Below are positions 1 to 7,842 of a stretch of 28,110 nucleotides of DNA, one piece after another; positions within the stretch are counted from its first letter, which is position 1, and the number at the start of each line of letters is the position of its first letter. Position numbers and translations under genes: made by a program. A model generated the notes under the pieces. It did no database searches. It was not told where the DNA came from and worked only from the letters and a program-made list of their open reading frames with translations. This DNA is from Chloroflexota bacterium (GTDB lineage: Bacteria > Chloroflexota > Anaerolineae > UBA4142), in contig JACQGS010000121.1 of the NCBI GenBank assembly GCA_016199405.1, forward strand, positions 1 through 28,110. Reading direction: 5' to 3'.

Positions 1-1
1 A

Positions 2-48
2 AATTACACGAAATGGCAGCGAATTTGTGAAATTCGTGTAATTCGTGG
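2..48. repeat. Intergenic palindromic repeat (AATTCGTG type)
   Basis: An 11-bp perfect inverted pair, AATTACACGAA at 2-12 and TTCGTGTAATT at 33-43, is followed by a further partial copy TTCGTGG. It lies just downstream of the lipoprotein gene (minus strand). The T-run after it on the minus strand is not convincing, so I call it a dispersed repeat and not a terminator. Confidence 0.5.
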
Positions 49-85
49 CAAAGATTCCCGTTCATTCTGGTAGAGCCGTTTTTCC

Positions 86-1189
86 TTAGGGCGCGTTCAG
101 CGCCAAGCCCGGACTTTCGACATTCGTCGTCGCGCTCAAGCCGAGCGATGCCGCGGACAGCACCGTCGTCCAATCGTTCTCGTTCAGAGCGCGCGAAAAA
201 TCGGCATGCACCGCGCGGCGGATGACCGCGACGCCGCGTTGTTGAACGTGCGCGTACGTCCAGTATCGCGCGGAGACGTTGTCGAAATGCCCCGCCGGAA
301 TGCCACCGGTGTTGTTCGATAAAAAGCCAAGCGGCAAGCCGGTTATTTGCGTGTACGTGCCGCGTAATTCGGTCGCGCTCCAAACCGCAATACTCGGACC
401 GTGCGAGAGGTAGAGATAATAGCGCGTGCCGTCGAAGAAAATGTCGGGGTCAGAGGCAGAGCGCAAATTGCCGGAAAGCGTTACGCTCGCGCGGTCGCCG
501 GCATCCACCGCAAAGCGCGTGCCGTCGCTCCCTTCGACTTCGGTCGCGGAACCGAAACGCTTGAGACAAGACGTTTCGCCCGGCAAGCAGCCGGCGGGAT
601 CGCCGCCGATTTGCCCGTACAAAAAGAAAAGCACAATGCGCCCTTTGTCGTCCAGCGTGGGCGACGGGTCAACAAACATTTCACCGCCGCTCACGGCGAC
701 ATTCGTGGCGGCTTCGAGCGTTTGAGTTTCTAAATTGTAACGCGTCACGCGTCCCGGATTGTAAACATACAGCTTGTTCCCGCGCCGAATCACATCCGGC
801 ACCGAGCCGATGAACGGCGTCCAGTTCGGAACGATTTTCCACGCCGCGCCGTCGTTGCTCTGCGCGAGATAGGTGCGATGATTGCGCGGGTCTTGGCATT
901 GCGTCGCCGCGTTATCGCACGCGTGAAATGCCATCAAGTACTTGTCGGTGACCGAAAGTGAGATTTGAACGCCGGACGCGGCGGTTGGGGAAACGCGCGG
1001 CGGGATGGTCGCCGGCGCGGGTGAAGCCGGCGCGGGCGCGCGCGTTGGTGCTTGCGCGGTCACTTGCGCGATGACCGTTTGCGCGGCAGATGTTTGAATC
1101 GGGCGCGGGTCCGGCGTCGCGGGCGCGGCGCACGCGGCGAGGATCCAAAGCGTGATGAAGACAAAGTATCGTTTCAGAATCATGGTCAT
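86..1189 (-). CDS. Secreted lipoprotein, predicted beta-propeller fold
   Basis: The 367-residue product starts with a basic/hydrophobic signal peptide ending in the lipobox LAAC (residues 17-20), so it should be lipid-anchored outside the membrane. Residues 21-72 are a Pro/Ala/Thr linker. The rest has repeated Asp/Gly/aromatic blocks such as DPSPTLDDKGRIVLFF and SDPDIFFDGTRYYLYLSHG, which resemble the blades of glycosidase-type five-bladed propellers (GH43/GH32-like). I cannot assign catalytic acids, so sugar binding or hydrolysis is only inference. ATG codons at 1189 and 1183 are both possible starts. It is the last gene of the minus-strand block, separated from moeA by a repeat at 1241-1290, and is probably not functionally tied to molybdenum cofactor synthesis. 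Confidence 0.75.
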   Translation of the reverse strand: MTMILKRYFVFITLWILAACAAPATPDPRPIQTSAAQTVIAQVTAQAPTRAPAPASPAPATIPPRVSPTAASGVQISLSVTDKYLMAFHACDNAATQCQDPRNHRTYLAQSNDGAAWKIVPNWTPFIGSVPDVIRRGNKLYVYNPGRVTRYNLETQTLEAATNVAVSGGEMFVDPSPTLDDKGRIVLFFLYGQIGGDPAGCLPGETSCLKRFGSATEVEGSDGTRFAVDAGDRASVTLSGNLRSASDPDIFFDGTRYYLYLSHGPSIAVWSATELRGTYTQITGLPLGFLSNNTGGIPAGHFDNVSARYWTYAHVQQRGVAVIRRAVHADFSRALNENDWTTVLSAASLGLSATTNVESPGLALNAP

Positions 1190-1240
1190 GGCTTTACTCT
1201 CACACGCACACGCGAAGCGTCACATACTTGTTTCTTGGGG

Positions 1241-1290
1241 ATTGCTTCGCGGAGTTTATCCCGAGCGCAGCCGAAGGACTCGCAATGACG
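1241..1290. repeat. Dispersed ATTGCTTCG...CTCGCAATGACG repeat
   Basis: ATTGCTTCGC at 1241-1250 and CTCGCAATGACG at 1279-1290 form the ends of an imperfect palindrome. The same end sequences recur at 6280-6372, where two opposed copies are present. It fills the gap between the lipoprotein gene and moeA. Confidence 0.6.
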
Positions 1291-1298
1291 CGCGAACT

Positions 1299-2570
1299 TT
1301 ACGCCTCAAACTCGGGCCAATCGAGCATTTGAATCTCAACCTCTGAGCCGGCGCGGATGAACGTCAAATCCTCCGGCATCACGAGCAAGCCATTCGCTTT
1401 CGAGATCGAAGTGAGAATGCCCGAGCCCTGCTCGCCGGTCGTACGCGCAACATACTCGCCGTTTTTCTTTTCGACGATGACGCGGATAAAGTTGCGGCGG
1501 TCGGCGGAATTCGTCGCGTCTTCCAAGAGTTGCGCGGTCACGGACGGGCGCGTGAACTTATTTTTGCCGAGCATCGTGAGGATCGCCGGGCGCGCGAAAA
1601 TTTCAAACGAAACAATCGAACTGACCGGATTTCCCGGCAAGCCCAGAATCGGCACTGGTTTTTTGCCGCGCAGAACGCCGAACGCGAGCGGCTTGCCCGG
1701 CTTCATTTTGACTTGCCAAAAATGCATTTCGCCTTCCGCGCCGAGCACATCTTTGACGATATCGTAATCGCCCACCGAAACACCCGCGCTCGTCAGAAAC
1801 AAATCCACATCCGCGTCCAACCCCGCGCGAATTTTCGCAGTCAGATCGGCGATATTATCGCGCGCGATGCCGAGTTGAATGGGAATGCCGCCGGCTTTAA
1901 GAACTGCGGCGGCGTTTGAATATTCGTTCGAGTTGCGAATTTTTCCCGGCGCCAGCGGCTCATCAGCGCTAACCAATTCATCGCCGGTCGCGAGGATCGC
2001 CACGCGCGGGCGGCGATGGACGGCGACCTGCTTTTTCCCCACCGTCGCCAGCACGCCGATTGCCGGCGCGCGCAAAACCGTGCCTCGACTCAAAACCAGA
2101 TTGCCCTTTCGCATATCTTCGCCGGCGGCGCGCGTGTTATCGCCGCGCTGCATCGCTTTTAGGATTTCAACGCTTTCGCGTCTTTTCGCGTCCTCGCGCG
2201 TCCCTTTCGCGTCCACTCCTTCCGACGTTTCTTCAAACCGCACGACCGCATCCGCGCCCTCCGGCAACGGCGCGCCGGTCATGATCCGCATCGCCGTGCC
2301 CGGTTCCACGCGATTCTGCGCGACATAGCCCGCCGCGATATTGCCTATGACGCGCAGCGTCACCGGTTTTTCGCGCGACGCGCTCGCGATGTCTTGGGCG
2401 CGCACCGCGTAGCCGTCCATCGCGGAATTGTTGAACGGCGGCACGTCGAGATCGGAAATGATATCCTCCGCCAACACGCGGTCGAGCGCGGACAGCAGAT
2501 CGACGCGCTCGGCTTCGAGGGGATGAAAGTGTTTGAGAATGTACGCGCGGGCTTCTTCGACGCTGATCAT
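1299..2570 (-). CDS. moeA: Molybdopterin molybdenumtransferase MoeA
   Basis: MoeA inserts molybdate into adenylated molybdopterin in the cytoplasm, the last common step of molybdenum cofactor synthesis. The 423-residue product is of normal family length and has NSAMDGYAVR (48-57) near the N-terminus, ATGDELV in the MPT-binding domain, TSAGVSVGDYD, and GLPGNPVSS before the C-terminal domain IV. It starts 7 bp after the fdhD stop, so the two are almost certainly co-transcribed. Residues around 120-138 (DAKGTREDAKRRE region) are a charged stretch encoded by a short GACGCGAAA-type repeat at 2172-2214, not typical of MoeA. The genetic context (fdhD, mobA, fdhE, formate dehydrogenase) points to supply of bis-MGD to the dehydrogenase in this window. 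Confidence 0.96.
   Translation of the reverse strand: MISVEEARAYILKHFHPLEAERVDLLSALDRVLAEDIISDLDVPPFNNSAMDGYAVRAQDIASASREKPVTLRVIGNIAAGYVAQNRVEPGTAMRIMTGAPLPEGADAVVRFEETSEGVDAKGTREDAKRRESVEILKAMQRGDNTRAAGEDMRKGNLVLSRGTVLRAPAIGVLATVGKKQVAVHRRPRVAILATGDELVSADEPLAPGKIRNSNEYSNAAAVLKAGGIPIQLGIARDNIADLTAKIRAGLDADVDLFLTSAGVSVGDYDIVKDVLGAEGEMHFWQVKMKPGKPLAFGVLRGKKPVPILGLPGNPVSSIVSFEIFARPAILTMLGKNKFTRPSVTAQLLEDATNSADRRNFIRVIVEKKNGEYVARTTGEQGSGILTSISKANGLLVMPEDLTFIRAGSEVEIQMLDWPEFEA
2172..2214. repeat. Short-period CGCGTC repeat inside moeA
   Basis: About four near-copies of TTTCGCGTC (minus strand GACGCGAAA), with 9-12 nt periods, lie in frame within moeA. They encode a Lys/Arg/Glu-rich insertion. 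The unit lengths are not all multiples of three, yet the frame is intact overall. Confidence 0.55.
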
Positions 2571-2577
2571 ATAACTT

Positions 2578-3477
2578 TTAATCCTCTACCTCCACATTTT
2601 CTTTGGCGGTGACCTTCGCGGGTACTGTCGCGCCATCTACCACCACGCGCTCCATCCCATGATAGACCTGCATCGTGCCGCCGCGCGCATAGCCGATTAT
2701 AGTCATATTCCACGCGCGTGCGAGTTCGAGTGCGAGTTGCGTCGGCGAGGTCCGCGAGACGATGATCGGCACTTGCATCTTCGCGGCTTTGGTAATCATC
2801 TCGGACGAGATGCGCCCGGTCGCGATCAAGATCGTATCGCGCGTATCAATGCCGCGCAATAGGCATTCGCCGCGAATTTTATCCAGCGTGTTATGCCGCC
2901 CGATGTCTTCTTGCAACGACACGAGCCGCGCGCCGTCTCCGAGCGCAGAGGTATGCACCCCGCGCGATTCGCGATAGAGCGTCGCGCGCGCGTTCAACTC
3001 ACGCATCATCGCAAAAATTTGCGCGGCGTGAACCGTGCGGTCGGATTGTGAACGCGGCTGGTCTTTCGACAGATCGTCGAACGTGACGCCGCCGCCGCAG
3101 CCGCTCGTCAAAATCCGGCGCGCCGGCATTTTGAATGCGCGCGTCAGCCGCACCTCGATCGAGCCGACGCCGTCTTCGCAAACCGCCATCGCGCGTTCTT
3201 CGTCAACGCCGAGCGCGGGGATGAACCAGTACGCGTGATCGCTGGCGTGGTTGACGCGGATCGAGCCGATGTCCGCGAGCGATTCAATCAGATTTTCGGA
3301 CGCGAGAAATCCAATCGCGAGAAAATGCAAATTGCGCGCCGTCGCCATGAACGTCACGATTTCTTGCCCATTGACGTACATCACCCACCGGCTCTCGCCG
3401 ATGATACTGCCTTGCACCGGCTCGGCGCTGGTTGCGGTGACGCGGTAGTAGATGGTCGCGGCTTTGTCTTCGAACAT
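2578..3477 (-). CDS. fdhD: Formate dehydrogenase accessory sulfurtransferase FdhD
   Basis: FdhD passes sulfur from a cysteine desulfurase to the molybdenum cofactor and is required for active formate dehydrogenase. The 299-residue product has the family pattern: an N-terminal half with LHFLAIGFLASENLI, the cysteine loop TSGCGGG, GVHTSAL, and QEDIGRHNTLDKIRG followed by ATGRISSEM. E. coli FdhD has a CxxC loop; here only the first cysteine is kept (CGGG). I chose the ATG at 3477; a GTG at 3510 in the same frame would add 11 residues but has no better ribosome site. The gene is followed after 7 bp by moeA. Confidence 0.93.
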   Translation of the reverse strand: MFEDKAATIYYRVTATSAEPVQGSIIGESRWVMYVNGQEIVTFMATARNLHFLAIGFLASENLIESLADIGSIRVNHASDHAYWFIPALGVDEERAMAVCEDGVGSIEVRLTRAFKMPARRILTSGCGGGVTFDDLSKDQPRSQSDRTVHAAQIFAMMRELNARATLYRESRGVHTSALGDGARLVSLQEDIGRHNTLDKIRGECLLRGIDTRDTILIATGRISSEMITKAAKMQVPIIVSRTSPTQLALELARAWNMTIIGYARGGTMQVYHGMERVVVDGATVPAKVTAKENVEVED

Positions 3478-3507
3478 CACAATGTCTTCAAACGGCAAGA
3501 ACAGAAA

Positions 3508-3542
3508 CACCTGCTGTCCAACACGCGTGCGGACGGCAGGTG
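3508..3542 (-). terminator. Hairpin between the protease gene and fdhD
   Basis: CACCTGCTGTCC at 3508-3519 pairs with GGACGGCAGGTG at 3531-3542 (12 bp, one G-T pair). On the minus strand it is followed by TTTCTGTTCTT, so it could end transcription after the aspartic-protease gene. The U-run is interrupted and the hairpin runs close to the fdhD start, so a simple dispersed palindrome is also possible. Confidence 0.4.
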
Positions 3543-3573
3543 CTTTATCTCCTTGTTGTCACTCCACTCGACA

Positions 3574-3984
3574 TCATTCCGGCGTCATCAGGCATGTCCG
3601 TCCACTTGGACCATCAAGTAGAACCTTGAAGCGACGTAAAAAGGCTCTGCCGATCAAAAAGCGGGTGTTCCCGGCAAATGTCTGCACAACAACGCGATAC
3701 TCCTCGCCGGTCTTGGGGATGATTACACCCGCGTGCGCTTCAAGGAGATGGATCACCTGTCCCGTCACTGTGGTTGCTTGAGCGGGCTGCGGCAAACGCC
3801 AATGCCTCAGATTGAGAGTCTCGAACAAATCATAGGGGACGAGAAGTTCTCCACTATAGCCCGTGTCCAACTGCACCAATTCCTCTGTCTCCCCACGCGG
3901 TTGGCTAGACGGGTTCTTGACCAGAATGCCGATTGCGAGACGATCGGGTGTAGCCCAACAGATCAGGCGAATGTCATCTGCCAT
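3574..3984 (-). CDS. Clan AA (retropepsin-like) aspartic protease
   Basis: The 136-residue product carries the single-lobe aspartic protease signature LDTGYSGELLVP near residue 40 and the C-terminal FLIGRAFLRRFKVLLDG, which matches the second conserved hydrophobic-Gly motif of the family. Such proteins act as dimers. Length fits the small bacterial clan AA proteins. No signal peptide is seen, so it is likely cytoplasmic. Its start overlaps the end of the preceding DUF5678-like gene by 22 bp, so the pair is translationally coupled. The substrate is unknown. A toxin-antitoxin-like or regulatory-proteolysis role is only inference. Confidence 0.8.
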   Translation of the reverse strand: MADDIRLICWATPDRLAIGILVKNPSSQPRGETEELVQLDTGYSGELLVPYDLFETLNLRHWRLPQPAQATTVTGQVIHLLEAHAGVIIPKTGEEYRVVVQTFAGNTRFLIGRAFLRRFKVLLDGPSGRTCLMTPE

Positions 3985-4334
3985 CCCAATTCGACCTCAC
4001 TGGGGCGCGTTGCACCGACCTGCATTACAATTCGATCGCGAGCGGTTGGGGCAAATTCATTCACCTGTTCCAACGAATCGCCAATGCCCTGCAACACACC
4101 ATCTGCGATGACGACCCACTTGCCCCAATGCTGGCGTTCCAGTTCGGCGCGTAACTGCTCATACGCCCGGTCATTCGCCTCGCGTTCGGCGTCCATTAGA
4201 TTTAGGCGGTGTTGGGCAAGCCAGAGTTCAATCGCTTCAATCAAGGCACGCGAGACGCTCTCGCCGCCATAAAGTCGCCGGGCAGTGCGCTCGAACTCTT
4301 CTTGCAAGCGCTTGGGAAAATCCGTTATCAGCAT
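3963..4334 (-). CDS. DUF5678-like protein with N-terminal helical domain
   Basis: The 123-residue product has a charged N-terminal helical part (about 1-70) that could be ribbon-helix-helix-like. It is followed by HWGKWVVIADGVLQGIGDSL near residue 89, which resembles the DUF5678 core (a W-V-A-I-x-DG strand pair). A strong ribosome site, GGAGGTGG, precedes the ATG at 4334. It is coupled to the aspartic protease gene. The pairing of a DUF5678 domain with a clan AA protease recalls pairs in Chloroflexota and cyanobacteria. Function unknown; it may be a partner or substrate of the protease. Confidence 0.65.
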   Translation of the reverse strand: MLITDFPKRLQEEFERTARRLYGGESVSRALIEAIELWLAQHRLNLMDAEREANDRAYEQLRAELERQHWGKWVVIADGVLQGIGDSLEQVNEFAPTARDRIVMQVGATRPSEVELGWQMTFA

Positions 4335-4377
4335 TCTCCACCTCCAAATGGCAGAAACGCTTCGATGCCGCGATCAC

Positions 4378-4383
4378 AGTATA
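4378..4383 (-). promoter_or_regulatory. Extended -10 element upstream of DUF5678-like gene
   Basis: On the minus strand TGCTATACT gives an extended -10 (TGnTATACT) about 45 bp upstream of the ATG at 4334. No good -35 is visible. It would let the two-gene accessory unit be expressed separately from mobA. Confidence 0.35.
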
Positions 4384-4416
4384 GCACAAAAATCAAAATT
4401 AGAAATCGCGTGACCC

Positions 4417-5103
4417 CTATTTCGCGCCCAACGACCTTGCCAACCCTAAATCCTCCGGCGTATTCATATTGAAGAACGACCAATGCTCTGGATCGAAGCG
4501 ATCCACTTCGCCCGGCTCGACGATTCGCACGCGCACGTCCGCGTGAAACCCAATCATTCGCAAATCGTCCGCTTGCAAGCGCGCCTCGATGGATGCGAGA
4601 CATTTCTTGGAATAAATCGCGTGCAGTGGATGCAAATTACTTTCTTTCGCAATGGGCTGATCGCCGTGCGGAATTTTCGCCGCGTCTTTTTCGCTGCGCG
4701 CGCCGCGCGGCGTTTTGCCGGACGGGTCGGGCGCGCGCGGAATGACGACATCGAACTGCGGCGCGAGCGAAATCAGAAAGCACAAGAGATCGGCGTTGAG
4801 GAACGGCATATCGCAGGCGACGGCAAGCGCATACGGTTCACGCGCGGCTTGCAAGCCGGAAAATATTCCGCCGAGCGAGCCCTTGCCGGGATAAGCATCG
4901 GCGACGACGCGCGCGCTGAATCGCGCATACGCGTCCGGATCATTGGCGACGATGATCGTTTCTGCGCACAACGGCTGGACGCATGCGAGCACATGTTGAA
5001 TGAGCGGCGCGCCGGCGAATTCGATGAATGCCTTGTCGCGTCCCATTCGGCGGCTCTGCCCGCCGGCGAGGATGATCGCGCTGACGCGCGGTAGATTTTC
5101 CAT
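4417..5103 (-). CDS. mobA: Molybdenum cofactor guanylyltransferase MobA
   Basis: MobA adds GMP to molybdopterin, giving the MGD form needed by formate dehydrogenases. The 228-residue protein opens with the nucleotidyltransferase signature LAGGQSRRMGRDKAFIEF (12-29), then ADAYPGKGSLGGIFSGL, ACDMPFLN (metal-binding Asp) and HPLHAIYSKKCL. Between VIPRA and HPLHAIY is a hydrophilic insertion of about 30 residues that is not typical and may be repeat-derived. The C-terminus FFNMNTPEDL is classical MobA. It begins one base after the stop of the Mrp gene, so the two are one transcript. Confidence 0.94.
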   Translation of the reverse strand: MENLPRVSAIILAGGQSRRMGRDKAFIEFAGAPLIQHVLACVQPLCAETIIVANDPDAYARFSARVVADAYPGKGSLGGIFSGLQAAREPYALAVACDMPFLNADLLCFLISLAPQFDVVIPRAPDPSGKTPRGARSEKDAAKIPHGDQPIAKESNLHPLHAIYSKKCLASIEARLQADDLRMIGFHADVRVRIVEPGEVDRFDPEHWSFFNMNTPEDLGLARSLGAK

Positions 5104-5104
5104 G

Positions 5105-6232
5105 TTAGTTGAGAACTCGCAGCGCCGGATCGTTCATGATTCTCCGCGCCGGCGCGGGCTTTGCGAGCGGCGGCAATTGATCGACGCGCGCTTGGACGCG
5201 CGCGGAAATTTCCAGAAACGCTTTGCCCGCCGGCGACCCGGCATTTGCGATCACGACCGGCTTGCCGGCATCGCCGCCAGCGCGTGCGTTTTCATCGAGC
5301 GGAATATCGCCGAGGAAATCGATCTGCAGTTTTTCACTCAGCCGCTTGCCGCCGCCGGTCGAAAATATTTCGTGCCGCTTGCCGCATTCGTCGCAAATAA
5401 AATAACTCATATTCTCGATCACGCCAAGAATCGGCACTTGCATCTGCCGAAACATTTCCATTCCCTTCACCACATCCGCGAGCGCGACGGCTTGCGGCGT
5501 CGTCACGAGAACCGCGCCGCTCAATTGAATGGATTGAATCAGCGACAACTGCGCGTCGCCGGTGCCCGGCGGCAAATCGACAAACAAATAATCCAATTCG
5601 CCCCACACCACATCCGTCAAAAATTGCCGCAACGCTTGCGACAACATCGGTCCGCGCCAAATCACCGGCGTTTCCGCCGGCACGAGAAAACCCATCGACA
5701 TCAATTTCACGCCATGCGCGATCAGCGGAATGATCCGCTCGCCAAATGCCATCGGCTGTTCGTTGATGCCCATCATCAACGGAATGTTCGGACCGTGCAC
5801 GTCCGCATCGAGCAAGCCGACGCGTGCGCCCTCGCGCGCAAGCGCGCACGCGAGGTTCACCGCGACCGTTGATTTGCCGACGCCGCCTTTGCCCGACGCG
5901 ATCGCGATGATGTATTTCGCTTCGAGATTCTCGATCGAGTCCAGCGATTGTGTGCGCGGCAGCGCACGCGCTTGCCAATTGATTTTGATCTCGCGAATGC
6001 CGCCGATGGATTGAAGCGCGGCGTTGATTTGGCGTTCGAGCGGGGCGCGGATCGGCGCGCCGACTTCATCCAGCAAAATCGTGAAAGAGATTTTGCCGTT
6101 CGTCACCGTGAGGTCTTGCACCATTTTTAATTGCACAATATCGCGCCCGCGTTCCGGATGCGCCACGCGCGCGAGCGCGGCAAGAATTTGCGCGGTATCG
6201 AGCGGAGGAATTTTCTTGAAAGGGTTGAACAT
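5105..6232 (-). CDS. mrp: Mrp/NBP35-family Fe-S cluster carrier ATPase
   Basis: The 375-residue protein has an N-terminal MIP18/DUF59 domain (about 1-90), then the deviant Walker A motif SGKGGVGKSTVAVNLA, DADVHGPNIP, and DLPPGTGDAQLS. A CxxC pair follows in ENMSYFICDECGKRHEIF, the cluster-bridging cysteines of the dimer. Such carriers deliver 4Fe-4S clusters to cytoplasmic apoproteins; here the Fe-S-rich formate dehydrogenase subunits are likely clients. I chose the ATG at 6232 (MFNPFKK) over an upstream ATG at 6268, because the first 12 codons overlap a palindromic repeat. No clear ribosome site is visible. mobA follows after one base. Confidence 0.93.
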   Translation of the reverse strand: MFNPFKKIPPLDTAQILAALARVAHPERGRDIVQLKMVQDLTVTNGKISFTILLDEVGAPIRAPLERQINAALQSIGGIREIKINWQARALPRTQSLDSIENLEAKYIIAIASGKGGVGKSTVAVNLACALAREGARVGLLDADVHGPNIPLMMGINEQPMAFGERIIPLIAHGVKLMSMGFLVPAETPVIWRGPMLSQALRQFLTDVVWGELDYLFVDLPPGTGDAQLSLIQSIQLSGAVLVTTPQAVALADVVKGMEMFRQMQVPILGVIENMSYFICDECGKRHEIFSTGGGKRLSEKLQIDFLGDIPLDENARAGGDAGKPVVIANAGSPAGKAFLEISARVQARVDQLPPLAKPAPARRIMNDPALRVLN

Positions 6233-6245
6233 ATTCGGGGTAGAA

Positions 6246-6262
6246 GCCCAGCCGCGCTGGGC
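6246..6262. repeat. Short perfect palindrome upstream of mrp
   Basis: GCCCAGC and GCTGGGC flank a CGC loop. It lies just upstream of the mrp start, in the place where a ribosome site would be expected. Confidence 0.5.
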
Positions 6263-6279
6263 GTTCACGCTCAGGTCGC

Positions 6280-6372
6280 GTCATTGCGAGACAACGGGTT
6301 GTGTCGTCGAAGCAATCCCCTAATCACACTTGGAGTTTGGAGATTGCTTCGCACAAAACGCTCGCAATGACG
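6280..6372. repeat. Pair of opposed TCATTGCGAG/CTCGCAATGA repeats
   Basis: GTCATTGCGAG at 6280-6290 with GAAGCAATCCCC, and the reverse-oriented GATTGCTTCGC with CTCGCAATGACG ending at 6372, fill the gap between fdhE and mrp. They match the ends of the repeat at 1241-1290. The unit resembles intergenic repeats found in many bacterial genomes. Confidence 0.65.
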
Positions 6373-6381
6373 TTCGACTTC

Positions 6382-7263
6382 TTACTCCACGACTACTGGC
6401 ACTATCTCTTCAAATTCGCGGATCGCTTGCCGCGCATAGCCGTGATCTTGCGCGCTATAATCGAGCAGCAACGTCTCCAAGTCCACGACCGCAAGCATTT
6501 CCGTCGGCGTCGGCGAAAACGCGGCGACATTTTTGATATAGCCCTTGCAATGATCGCACGCCTGCGCGTGCATTCGGTCGCGCTGCGCTTCCACGTACAG
6601 AAAATTCAGCTCGCGGCTGCGTCCGCAATACACGCAGCGCATCCGTTCGTAAAACCAATCCGCGCCGCATTGCCCACAGCGCAAATGCCGCGCTTGGTCG
6701 TTGCCTTGCAGTTCGCCGAACACCGGCACCGCGCCGCAAATAAAGCAATACGATTTTCGCCATTCATCCGCGCGGACGATGTCGGACAATTGCCGGTGCC
6801 ATGCGCGCAATGCCGGCTTGAACGTATTTTGCGCGAGCGTCCAGAGCAAATTGGAATCGAGATGCAGGGATTGCGCGATGGCGTTCACTGCTTCGGTATC
6901 GCCCGCGACGATTGCCGCCAGAAGCCCGCGCCAATCCATTTTATTCTGCTCGACCGCCGCGCGAATTTCGCGCGCCGCCGGCTGTCCTTTTTCTGCCGCG
7001 CGCGCGAGCGCGAGCATCAGCGCGCGCGCCGCAGCGTGATCGAATTCAAGCGGCTCGTTATGCAACAGCGGAATGCCGGCGTTCAGTTTTTCTTGCGCCG
7101 CTTCGCGCGATAAATTGAGCGGTGCGGCGGCAAGATCGGCGTGATTGATGAGCGGAAGAATCACGCGATAGTAATCCGCGATTGCCTGCATTGCCGGCTG
7201 TGCCTGCGCGAGCGCGCCCAAGCGTTGCGTGAGCGGATCGGTCGTTTTATTTTGCTTTGCCAT
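6382..7263 (-). CDS. fdhE: Formate dehydrogenase accessory protein FdhE
   Basis: FdhE is a cytoplasmic rubredoxin-like chaperone that binds the catalytic subunit of respiratory formate dehydrogenases before Tat export. The 293-residue product has an all-helical N-terminal half (DPLTQRLGALAQAQPAM onward) and four CxxC motifs in the C-terminal half (CFIC, CGQC, CVYC, CDHC) that hold iron or zinc. The last block, ETLLLDYSAQDHGYARQA, is near the C-terminus. The start ATG at 7263 has GGTGG upstream. Its presence next to a Tat-type selenoprotein dehydrogenase fits a role in that enzyme's maturation. A repeat separates it from mrp, so promoter sharing is not certain. Confidence 0.92.
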   Translation of the reverse strand: MAKQNKTTDPLTQRLGALAQAQPAMQAIADYYRVILPLINHADLAAAPLNLSREAAQEKLNAGIPLLHNEPLEFDHAAARALMLALARAAEKGQPAAREIRAAVEQNKMDWRGLLAAIVAGDTEAVNAIAQSLHLDSNLLWTLAQNTFKPALRAWHRQLSDIVRADEWRKSYCFICGAVPVFGELQGNDQARHLRCGQCGADWFYERMRCVYCGRSRELNFLYVEAQRDRMHAQACDHCKGYIKNVAAFSPTPTEMLAVVDLETLLLDYSAQDHGYARQAIREFEEIVPVVVE

Positions 7264-7286
7264 TCAATTCCACCATTCGCGAGCGG

Positions 7287-7589
7287 CTATTCGCCATCTG
7301 CCTTCTTTCGCATCCCCTTGAACAATTCGTACGTCGCACGCGCTTCATCGCCGCCGAACGCGATCAGCCGATCAATTTCGTCGCGCAAATGCTCCAGCAT
7401 CCCGTACAGCATCGCGGTATTCATCGCGTCCGTTTCGAGCCAAGGATTTCGCGCAGCGTCGCGCGCATCGCCGAGCCAATCGGCAAAACGCTCCATCGTT
7501 TTCATCGCATCTTCGATGGTATCATCGCGCCCTTTGCGCCGCTTGCCGACGAGAATAGATTTATCTTCAAAGATTTCAATTTCGGGCAT
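7287..7589 (-). CDS. Small acidic protein of unknown function
   Basis: The 100-residue product begins MPEIEIFEDKSILVGKRRKG and is mostly charged helix, with AMKTMERFADWL and NTAMLYGMLEHLRDEIDRL as amphipathic segments. I do not recognise a family. The ATG at 7589 is preceded by GAGGT at good spacing; the frame is open further upstream to 7649, but that part runs towards the antitoxin gene and lacks a ribosome site. It sits 23 bp before fdhE on the same strand and may be co-transcribed with it. Its position between a toxin-antitoxin pair and fdhE gives no firm hint of function. Confidence 0.65.
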   Translation of the reverse strand: MPEIEIFEDKSILVGKRRKGRDDTIEDAMKTMERFADWLGDARDAARNPWLETDAMNTAMLYGMLEHLRDEIDRLIAFGGDEARATYELFKGMRKKADGE

Positions 7590-7602
7590 AGGTGAATACC
7601 TC

Positions 7603-7842
7603 TTACCTGACCGCGACTTTTCCCTTTGCGGTTTTAGGCATGGTCGCAATCAACGCGCGGAGAACGCGGTTGACCGTTTCAGGTTTGTTGAAAACTTGAG
7701 AGACATCGGGGTCGAGGATGACAATGAGGCGCTCCTTTTTTTGCGCAGCAAAACGATTCGGACGCGCCTTGCCATAGTCGAACCGGTATTCTTTACGCAT
7801 CTCGTCTGTTACGCGGGTTGTACGAGTAGATATTTTCTTCAT
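7603..7842 (-). CDS. Antitoxin-like partner of BrnT
   Basis: The 79-residue product starts MKKISTRTTRVTDEMRKEY and contains FDYGKARPNRFA and LIVILDPDVSQVFNKPETVNRVLRALI. This pattern (E-Y-x-F-D-Y-G-K...V-L-D-P-D-V...F...VN..LR.L) is common in small antitoxins paired with BrnT or RelE toxins. The start overlaps the end of the BrnT gene by 50 bp. I placed the start at ATG 7842 because the longer frame (to 7953) lies wholly within brnT. It probably neutralises the toxin and represses the pair. It is not a clear BrnA by sequence. Confidence 0.7.
   Translation of the reverse strand: MKKISTRTTRVTDEMRKEYRFDYGKARPNRFAAQKKERLIVILDPDVSQVFNKPETVNRVLRALIATMPKTAKGKVAVR

Noticed and set aside
912..1148. 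Large open frames opposite or inside real genes
   Set aside because: The high CGCG content makes long shadow frames; their products are Arg/Ala-rich and have no family motifs.
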